This document shows, piece by piece, positions 55,985 to 64,000 of a stretch of DNA of 64,000 bases. The notes under the pieces were generated by a model. It was not told where the DNA came from. It saw only the letters and a program-made list of their open reading frames with translations, and did no database searches. The position numbers and the translations under genes are program-made. Position 1 is the stretch's first letter. The number at the start of each line of letters is the position of its first letter. The stretch spans positions 3,793,418-3,857,417 of the forward strand of contig CM031866.1 in assembly GCA_018697195.1 (NCBI GenBank), in the 5' to 3' direction. Origin of the DNA: Certhia americana. Lineage: Eukaryota; Chordata; Aves; Passeriformes; Certhiidae.

Positions 55985-56150
55985 TGTCTCACACTTGCTA
56001 CGTGCCCTTGGTCAGGGCCCCATGTGTTGGTTTCCTTACCATAAACCAGACAGGGTTATCTTCTTTCACTGCCTTTCAGGACACTGAGAGGTTTAATTCA
56101 TGCCTCCTTGCAAAACACTTTGACATCCTGGGGCTGAAATGCAAAGCCAT
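55985..56150 (+). repeat. MIR-like SINE
   Basis: CACTTGCTACGTGCCCTTGG, TTGGTTTCCTTACCATAAAC, CAGACAGGGTTATCTTC, GACACTGAGAGGTTTAATTC and TTGCAAAACACTTTGACATC follow the order of a MIR element (tRNA-derived and core parts through to the L2-like 3' end). Degraded but well ordered. Confidence 0.55.
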
Positions 56151-56569
56151 TTTATGATTCAGGGTTTTATTCATTTTAGTGTAGAGGTGTTTTTTTGTGA
56201 CAAGTGCTAAAGACATGGTCCCATGGCTGGAAAGTGAACTCTCTCTGTCCCAGGAAGTCAGTCTGATGGACTGCAGTATTTCATTGATGCATTTTAATGT
56301 ATACCTTTTATACCTTCACCACTCTGAAGTGGAAAACTGACATTATCTGGTCCGATCTCCTGCTTTCTTACTGGCTGATTACACAACAGAAGAGGCTAGG
56401 CCTGGGGCAGATCTATTTTCTACACCTATTATGCTGTTGCACAGTTGAAGTTCAGTTGTTAGCTGCTTTTAAAAACGACAAATGTGCTCTAATTTTAAAG
56501 CATCATAGCAATCATTGTTTTTATTTCAGTAGAGAGGAAAAGTAGAGGAAAAAAACAGCTTGGGACTTA
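56151..56569. other. Non-coding segment
   Basis: Plus frame of 82 codons, no domain. Confidence 0.45.
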
Positions 56570-57010
56570 ATAAACACCTTAGCCTGCAGCCTTCGACTTT
56601 ATTCATGAGGTTTTTTATCTTCTCTTCCACTCTCCATGCACTCACTGCATCTTCTTTACTGCACAGTCTTAAATTACCATTGCAAAGGTTATATGTTTAT
56701 TTACAAAGAGCTGGCTATGAATGGTGATCCTAAAGGCGAGGAGGGTGTCTCATGGCAATAAACATCTCTTGCTCTCTTAAACACCAAGGCCAAATGAATA
56801 AGGTGATGTTTAGTGCCTCAGACATATTATGGTTTATGGCTTCATTAACTACCTGACCTGTATTGTGTGCAAATTTCATCAAAGTGAGATGCATATTTAT
56901 TCCCTGAGGTGGGCTGGTTGAAAATGTTCTTATTCTTAAAGGAACAGCACAAGTAATTACTTACAATTAGTGTTACGAATTTTGTGAGGCGAGGTAAATT
57001 CACATACCTG
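56570..57010. promoter_or_regulatory. Candidate conserved non-coding element
   Basis: Contains GTTATATGTTTATTTAC (FOX-like TGTTTAT / TTTATTTAC), TAAAGGCGAGGAGGG, GATGCATATTTATTCC (POU octamer-like), CACAAGTAATTACTTACAAT (palindromic GTAATTAC homeodomain site near 56955), GTGTTACGAATTTTG and GAGGCGAGG. CpGs persist in AT-rich sequence and no transposon signature is present. Motifs are seen; function is inferred. Confidence 0.35.
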
Positions 57011-57393
57011 AAATTTCATTTAACAGAAAGAAGATGGTGCAAGGAATGTTTATACTTGGGTGAAATTGAAAATACATGTATATGGCTTCTCTTGACTTTT
57101 TGCAGCACAAGGGATAATTTTAGCCATTTAAGCAATTAAAATTAATAATTTTTGGACAATTTTTTGGGGGTGCATGTAGTTCCCTTTGCCAGAGATGAAT
57201 CAGGTCTTTAGGATCAAATGAATGGGAAACCTAAAGTGTTCAAATTTCTTGCTCCATCCCAAGCTCTCTTCTTTGCTTTTTGTTCCATACAGTCTTAGTT
57301 TATCCTAGGAGCTGTATTTAATTTCCCTGCGAGGTGCTGGAGATCTTATTATTATTGTGGGTTTTTAAAATTATAATTGTACGCACACAGATC
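57011..57393. other. Non-coding spacer
   Basis: AT-rich, with no specific feature. Confidence 0.4.
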
Positions 57394-57470
57394 CTCACCA
57401 AATTGTGGTTACACTGAAACCCTGAATTCCAGTCTCACCAAACTGTGTTTACACTGAAAACCTGAGTTCC
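57394..57470 (+). repeat. 40-bp tandem duplication, diverged
   Basis: CTCACCAAATTGTGGTTACA...CCTGAATTCC recurs at a 40-base period as CTCACCAAACTGTGTTTACA...CCTGAGTTCC (starts 57394 and 57434). Several substitutions separate the copies, so the event is not recent. Confidence 0.85.
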
Positions 57471-59840
57471 TATCAACCATCTGACTGGAGGCCAGTTTTC
57501 CTGGAGCATCTTGGGGTGGTTTCATACAGAGGTGTAGGGCTGAGGGTTTCCATATTATGAGAGGGGTTATTACTCATGAAACAACTGCAGAGGGGTCTGT
57601 GTGGAGTGCACTGCCTTCTCTGCACAAGTGGAAGGTACCCCATGGCCACAATAATGCTTGTTAATAGGGTTAATAAAAACACAGCTTTATATTCACCTGT
57701 CTTGACTGTAATGTAGATGTTTCCTAAAGCCTTGAAGGATGCTGCTGGTGTTTGCAGTGACCAGCCTTGACTTTGCTGGTGGGTCAAAGGTAGCTGAAGT
57801 ATAAGCGGCCCTTTGGCAGCTTAACTGTATGTGGCCTTTCCACTCCAGGACCAGTCAAAACAACATGTGCTGTCTGTCCAGTAACATGATCATGGCTCTC
57901 AGCTCTGATTTGCATCAGGCCTGAGCCTACTCCTCTCCTTGTTGCAGGTACTTACATTTCTAATTCTATCAGGCCAGGAAGAGACACTGGAAACAACCGA
58001 GCTCAGCAGACGAGTTGGACGGCAGGAGACAGCTCCTGCTGAAAGGACTTGAGAGTCACATTTAAAGTTTAACCATAAGTATATGATGTATTTTGCCATG
58101 TGTACTGACTTAACCAGAGAATGTCATGGAGCTAATTCTGAGCAATTGGATGTCTGTGGTCTAACCACCAGCAAAAGCTGAACGCATGATGAATGGCCTA
58201 TGGTCAAAGTACATATCCTGAACATGGGGAAGCAAGCTTAAGCTGCTGTTCCTCTGTGGTAATGTTGTTCTGTGGCACCAGGAAATTTCCTTGTTCTGTG
58301 AATGTTTGCTTTCCAGCTACTGTAAAATGAAAACTTTAGCAATTAATTCGAGAGGGGGAAAAAAAATATCTTTCTCAAGTGCACTGTGATTTCCCAGATG
58401 GCAACTTGAGCTCCAGCCTAGGACAGGATAGTGGTTCCTACAATCCATGAAGCCCTCTCAGCAAAGCAGCTCATCCACCTTTCACATGGAAGGAACCCAT
58501 CTTCCCAGGAACAGAGTCAGAACTGTCCTTTTAGCAAAGGCAGGATAGAAATTCCTGTGGGCATTCACCGCAAGTGAGCTGAGGCTCCAGTAACTGTTTG
58601 CTGGATGCTTGGCATTCTTCTTATTTGATGTTCCCTGACAGTTTCCCAAGGGCCAAGGGCCATTTCCCAAGGGTCTCATGTGTCCATTTGGTCTCTTACT
58701 AGTTTCTTCCTGGGAATAAGCTCTGAATCTCAGATAGGAAATTTTTTATTTGGTTATTAGCTCTAAACATCATTTGCTTCTGGTAGCAACGGCCAGACTG
58801 TCTCTATTCCTCACAGGAGCTGAAATATGACTGCTAGACCATGAGCTGCCATAAGGGAAAATAAAATGAAAGAGTGAGGCCTGCACATGGAAATTTTCCT
58901 TGGATATCTTGGAATCAAAAGCAACTGCAAGTCACCTTGCCTCAATATCTGTCTTCAGTCACTACTGCTTCATCATCCCCTTCTTTCTGGTGAAGGACTT
59001 CAACAGATAATAGTCCTGGTCTTAGGAGACAAAATACTTGCCCCAATCCTGCTGATACAAATGGAACCAACTTTTCACAGTTTTATTGTGCATCTGGGAA
59101 ACTTTTTCTATTTTTGCTGCTGCTAGCTTAACTCCATCTGAATCCAGGTATTTTTTGTGCAGTTTCCTATAATTCATGATATTGAATTAAAAAAAAACCC
59201 AAACCTAAATAATTAACTAGGTCAGATGCAGTATCTATAATAGAAATAGAAATAATTCAAAACTTTCTCTATTCCTTTTAGCTGTAATTAATTTTTTTCC
59301 CATTTTGTTAACAAATAAAAAGAAACACAACAACAAAGACAGAGCCATACAGAGAACAAAAATACTCCTTGTTTAGACAGAAAGTTATGGCATTTTCTCA
59401 CAGTTAACATCCAAAATGGGAAAATTTGCATTACTTTTTCTTCTGCCATCAGATTAAAAATCTATCTTAATATGAAGCTAAGGGAATTTTTTTTTAAGGA
59501 CTCAGAACAGATTTTAAAATTCAATGTGCTCTACCTTAGTGTATCTTCTCCCAGCATAGGTGAACAGTGGCACCAGTATTGCAGATATTAGCCTCCAAAA
59601 GTTACTCTTTTAGCAGTCACACATATATGAAATGTAAAAGCAAAAAGAGGGGAAAAACCTCAACCCCAAAAAACCAACCAAAAAAAAAAAGAAGGGACAA
59701 ACAGCAAAGCAAGGAATGAGAAGAGTAATATGAATCAGTAAAAGATAGAAGTTTACAAGGCCAAGGACAAAATTAGACAGACAGTGTAGATAGCAAATGA
59801 AAGAAAAAACACGTGATCATCAAAACTGCAATGTCAGCAT
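57471..59840. other. Non-coding segment
   Basis: Direct repeat TTTCCCAAGGG near 58641 and 58663 (22-base period). No gene or transposon recognised. Confidence 0.45.
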
Positions 59841-62800
59841 TGACCTGGCCAGGTAAGTGGACAAAAACAGCTTGTGAGTGTTTGAGTAGTCCCAAACCTG
59901 TTAAACTTCTTCCTTGAAAAGTGCACTTTCTGACTTTTAAGTTATTTGACCTTTCACCTGTTAGGTTTCTGCCCTCAACCTTGACTCCTGCTATTTGTGT
60001 AGTGTGTTAGTAACCGAGGTTAGAAATCTAAAAGAGGGTAAGTAAACGTGGAGGAAGAAAACTCCAGAAGTCTGCAAAAATTTGGAAACTTGAATTACAT
60101 GCAGCTTTTATTTTCCCATAAGTGTTATTTAATCTGTAGGAAAAAAAAGGTTTGTCATTCCTTAGCAGCTTTGTTCAATCTAATTTAATGGTTTTTCAGT
60201 TAATAAAAACGGTCTAGGCATGAGATTTGGGCAAAATAAATAAGTCAGACCTTGGGGATTGTGTTGCAAAAAGTAACAGAGAAAAAAGCAGGAAATAAGT
60301 TTGAAGCCATATTATGGTAAGAAATTACCCTGATGGGAAGATTCTGATTTCCAAAGACTGACTTTTGATGTGGGGAGAGCGCACAGGGTCTGGATCTCAG
60401 CTGTTTTAAGTTGTTACATGAAGGGGACCTGTTTCTCTCTGTCCAATGATTTGGGGACCATCCTTGAAGCTGTGCCTTACATCACTACATTGTCTGAAGG
60501 AGAAGGTCTATAGAATCAGGCCATGCTCACAAATGACTTTTTCCATCCAATTTACTGTCATTCTGCCTTGTCTCATGCCAAAGGGGTCACCCAGGACAAA
60601 TATACCTGTTTTTCACGAGTTGCCCACAGGCTCATACCCATTCAGAGATGTGCACACAGCAGCAAATGTATTAGAGGTATTGCTGAACTTAAATAATGTA
60701 TCTGTGGTGGAGGCAAACAAGGTTTGTCATCAGAGGAGATTTGTCAGCATACCCTCTCCCAATGAATAGTGCTCCTTCCTTGTTATGCTAAATTGTTTAA
60801 AAAAAGGGTTGATGAAACTGGTACACTGCTTTACTTCAATACTTTCTAAATATTCTTCTTATTGCCTGGAACAGACTCTGCTGTTTTGTTTGCAATGTAA
60901 GTTAAGGAAAATTCATGTGAAAAAAAATTACAAAATTAGAAGAGAAGTTAAATCCACTTCTCCTTAGTGAATGTGTGGAGTTTTGGTGTCTAAAAATATT
61001 GGCCATTTAACCTTTAGTCTCGACTTGAGATAGGAAAATTTTTTTAAATGTCATATTTACACATGGAATGGAAAAAACATTTCCTGTGTTGATCTAAATT
61101 GTGAGCTATGTGTACGGAAAAGTTGTGGGTACTTTTGTGGATTCTCTCTCCATTAGGGTTTGTATGCAATTTTGAAATTACATCATGGGCTGGACCCGGC
61201 ACAGACTAAACCAGTCCCAGGAAAACAAATGCTACTGTACCATCTGAAGATTTTATAAAGTGATAAAATGCCCTTGGAGGGATAATGAGTCTTAAAAAAA
61301 TTCATTTCTACTAAGATTTCAAAGTCAGACTACCAGAAAATAACCCCCAGTCCAGTGAACTCTTGAGATTTTAATTCTCTTTTTGATGTTTATGCACACA
61401 AATTATTTTTGACCATGCTGAGACCAAATATTCTCTTAGTCCACTAACTGTACTCCCCTAGATGCTTGTTTTATTTCTTTATTTACAATGAATGGTGAAG
61501 ATTTGAAGTATAACTCATTTGCTGATCAAGTACATGATGTTGGGATTCTTATTAGATGGTTTACAGATAAGCATAGGCACCTATCTAGACAAAATAGTGT
61601 CATCTCAAGGATAACCATCAGGGCTTGTATATCAAGAAAGTCAGATAAAGACAAGTGCACTTGTGGAGATACCCTCAGTCAGGGTAACCTTTGTGGCAGA
61701 GAGAAGTAATTTGTTGCTGAATTTTGCACAAGGTTTTTCCGTTTCCCAGGGAAGAATAATGACAGTAACTGAGCTGCTGGTTCATGAAGTTGTGCTCTTT
61801 TATTGCAAGGCCACTGGAGGACAGACCAAAAGGCTGGATATTGCTGAGGGAAAACACTGTGAACCACCAGCAGCCCAGGAGGTCAGAACTGGGGCTTGCA
61901 GCCATCTCTCTGTAACCAGGAGATTGCATGAAAAGCTTTTGAATAAGAGCCTTCTTTCCTGCCAGAGTCCTAGACTTTGCCTTGACTAGGATCTGAAGGC
62001 ATTGTTTGAACATGCTAGCTCACACTTTTTGATTAAAAGCTTTGAGGTGAAGCCTTAGTTCCATTTAAAGTTAATGGCAAAATTCTCACTGACTTTTCTG
62101 GAACCAGGATGCAATGTCTTTGCGTGAACAAACTCACGTTTCTTACTTGTCCACACTAGACAGACTATTAAATCAAGACTGTGATTTATAGACTGCATCA
62201 CCCAGCTACATTGATGTATATTTTTAAATTCTAAACTCCTTTCTTTTTCCAAGGCTTGTAGGTCACATCCATCCTCAAACCTCTTACCCTAATACACATG
62301 TACATCAATTAAAAAAAAAACCTTTAAAAATCAATAAAATAGGCAAACTCTCTGTCACATGTATGAAATCTTGCTCTTCTCTCTTAAAATGATTGGGATA
62401 GATATTTAGTAACTGGTGGCTTGCTTTCATCAAGCCTCATATTGCCATTGCTATCCAGTAAGCCATTAAAACCAGTTCAGGGAGTGAGGTAAATGGCAGA
62501 TTTTACCCTGGAGAATTGGGAAACTGTAATGTCATCCACCGAAACAAGGACACCAAAGATAAATAGAGGATTTTACTTCAGAAAGTACTGTCCAAAATAA
62601 GACCATAGTCATAACTCAGTCAGGAGGCCATCAAACATATGGTGGAGAATATTTGAAATTTGTTGACACACATATGTTCAGCCAAAATTCTGCAGGAAGG
62701 AGACCTGGATAGTGCTCTGTGTGATATTTTAACATTTCTAAACTATGAAAGTGATCACCTTGTACAAAAATGTACTTCTAAAAGAAAAACTGCAGACAAA

Positions 62801-63234
62801 AAAATGGTATGTATTTAAAGTGAAAAGTAAAAAATGAAGTTGAGCAAAATCCTAAACTTCACTGGCAGTGGGGAGATTCCCCTTCCCTCCCTTTGGACTA
62901 GGACCCAGTTTTAAAAAAGGGACACTAAGAGTTTATATATTTTCAGTGCTAATAAAGGATGACCCATGTTATTTCATGTGGTGCTACCATGAAATTGTGT
63001 GGAAGTGAGCAAAAGGCCAGCTGGGAAGGCAGCCACTGCCGAGTGCTGTGGAAACACAGCCCCATCTGCCCAAGCGTCCTGTTAGCCAGGGGTAAAAGTC
63101 ATCCCCTGCAGTTACTGTTTATCAGTGTCCAGAGAGGGAATGTCAACCACACAGGGAAATCCCCACTTCAAATCAAAGCCTGGTGTGAGGCCAAAAATGT
63201 CTCTGCAATTTTATAAAGGTGAAGGGAATCAAAC
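59841..63234. other. Non-coding segment with isolated perfect donor site
   Basis: CAG before GTAAGT at 59853 is a full match to the U1 consensus, but no exon can be delimited upstream. Frames at 60446-60769 and 61663-62013 lack domains. AT-rich; no transposon recognised. Confidence 0.4.
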
Positions 63235-63239
63235 AAAAA

Positions 63240-63365
63240 TAAACACCATCTCGGGAGCGTTCTGCATCCCTCCGCCTGCGGTCTCCAGATGCTCGTGGGC
63301 CTGAGTCACACATGCCAAGGTGGATATGCTGGAAAAGCCAAGCAACGTCTCGGTGGAGCTAGGAG
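63240..63365. promoter_or_regulatory. Small CpG cluster with AP-1 site
   Basis: Seven CpGs within about 120 bases (CTCGGGAGCG, CCGCCTGCGG, GCTCGTGG, AACGTCTCGG) in otherwise CpG-poor DNA, with a perfect AP-1 site TGAGTCA at 63302-63308. Too short for a CpG island; suits an unmethylated enhancer core. Confidence 0.3.
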
Positions 63366-64000
63366 GTGTCTGGGTTTGGTTTTTGTGATTCCTGCAGCTC
63401 ATTTAGACTGAGAGTCCCTCTGAGGTAGACAGTGTGACACAGTCCAGAACTGAAGGTTTTTGTGCAGATGAGCTTTGCAGGTCTGCAGTGGATCATCTGG
63501 CAGGAAGAGAGGGTGGATGTTACAGGGAAAAAAAATTGAACCCCACCTGGGGGCTTGAGAGGAAGGAGAAGGGGCTGTTCCCTGAGTACTGAGAAACACT
63601 GACAGCTCCCACTTCTAAACAAAGCTGCCCTGTCTGATAGAACCTGGTCTGTCTGGTGCAGCTTGCCGAAACTTTCCTTGGAAACCCTCTTTTCCTTCCT
63701 CCCACTATTTTCTATTTAACAGGAGCATTTTTTGAAATGAAGGATGCTTCCACATCCCCTTTTAGACAAAGGGACACCTCTTTCCTGTCATCAGGACCAG
63801 GCTCTGCATGTCCTGAGGCTGTCCAGGGAGAGCCTCTCAGCTCCTCCATCCCTTCCCCCTTCACTCTTTGTTGCCATTCCCAGAAAGGAAAGTGAATTTT
63901 TGAGAGTGTCAGAATAGTGTAAATGCTGATATATAGGCCGCAGTTGTTTGAGGGCCTTTTGAGAGAGAAACTCCTCCCCTCTCCTCTGTTCCCTTCAAGT
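63366..64000. other. Non-coding segment to window end
   Basis: Short frames on both strands; no domain or repeat recognised. Confidence 0.45.

Noticed and set aside
59850..59858. Perfect CAG/GTAAGT donor on plus
   Set aside because: No definable upstream exon; kept only as a note in the segment entry.
1..64000. CRISPR arrays, bacterial operons, prophage or tRNA/rRNA genes
   Set aside because: No regularly spaced repeats, no compact coding, no cloverleaf-like or rRNA-like sequence seen; CR1 and amniote repeats place the DNA in a vertebrate.
1..64000. Endogenous retrovirus or LTR pair
   Set aside because: No long direct repeats with TG...CA ends and no gag/pol-like frames were seen.

Overview
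The window reads as vertebrate nuclear DNA, most likely from a bird. It has no compact gene arrangement, no operons and no ribosome-binding sites. Base composition is AT-rich and CpG-poor, with short microsatellites and a low density of interspersed repeats. The best lineage marker is a pair of CR1 LINE 3'-end fragments (31331-31680 and 45732-45875, both in minus orientation), of the kind that dominates avian genomes. Several older amniote-wide repeats (MIR-like and TTAGGCACCTAA-type) also survive in degraded form. The species cannot be named from the sequence alone.

I found no gene that I can name and no complete protein-coding gene. The longest open frames (about 100-209 codons) carry no recognisable domain, have no supporting exon chain, and are what chance gives in 64 kb. 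The window is best described as a gene desert, or possibly the interior of a very long intron. A few stretches look exon-like because an open frame is bounded by plausible splice sites: 30301-30382, 42141-42343 and 50399-50427 on plus, 16051-16147 on minus, and a possible terminal exon at 12645-12755. They are reported as candidates at low confidence.

Layout. Positions 1-11600 are mostly plain non-coding DNA with a G-quadruplex motif, an AAAAT microsatellite, poly-T tracts, one possible retrocopy end (6911-7010, minus) and a hairpin plus 13-bp tandem duplication near 10960-11010. Positions 11640-12760 hold two regulatory-looking blocks and a strong splice-acceptor-like site. Positions 15220-16200 are relatively GC-rich with exon-like pieces. 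Positions 16620-17860 combine an AT-rich regulatory-looking block with an inverted pair of ancient repeats. Positions 19500-26700 contain further homeodomain-rich blocks, the largest at 23230-23760. Positions 31331-38700 hold the larger CR1 piece, a nuclear-receptor half-site array at 33604-33793, four CCAAT boxes at 34077-34181 and ancient repeats. Positions 41700-50450 hold exon-like frames, the second CR1, and a striking T/A hairpin at 49559-49597. Positions 50450-64000 are mostly plain, with a MIR-like repeat, a regulatory-looking block at 56570-57010, a 40-bp tandem duplication at 57394, and a small CpG cluster at 63240-63365.

If the regulatory-looking blocks are truly conserved, the window would be a cis-regulatory landscape of a distant developmental gene. 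The motif content (TAAT cores, POU-like octamers, SOX, FOX, HOX/CDX, nuclear-receptor and CCAAT sites) fits this. Conservation cannot be seen in one sequence, so that interpretation is inference.
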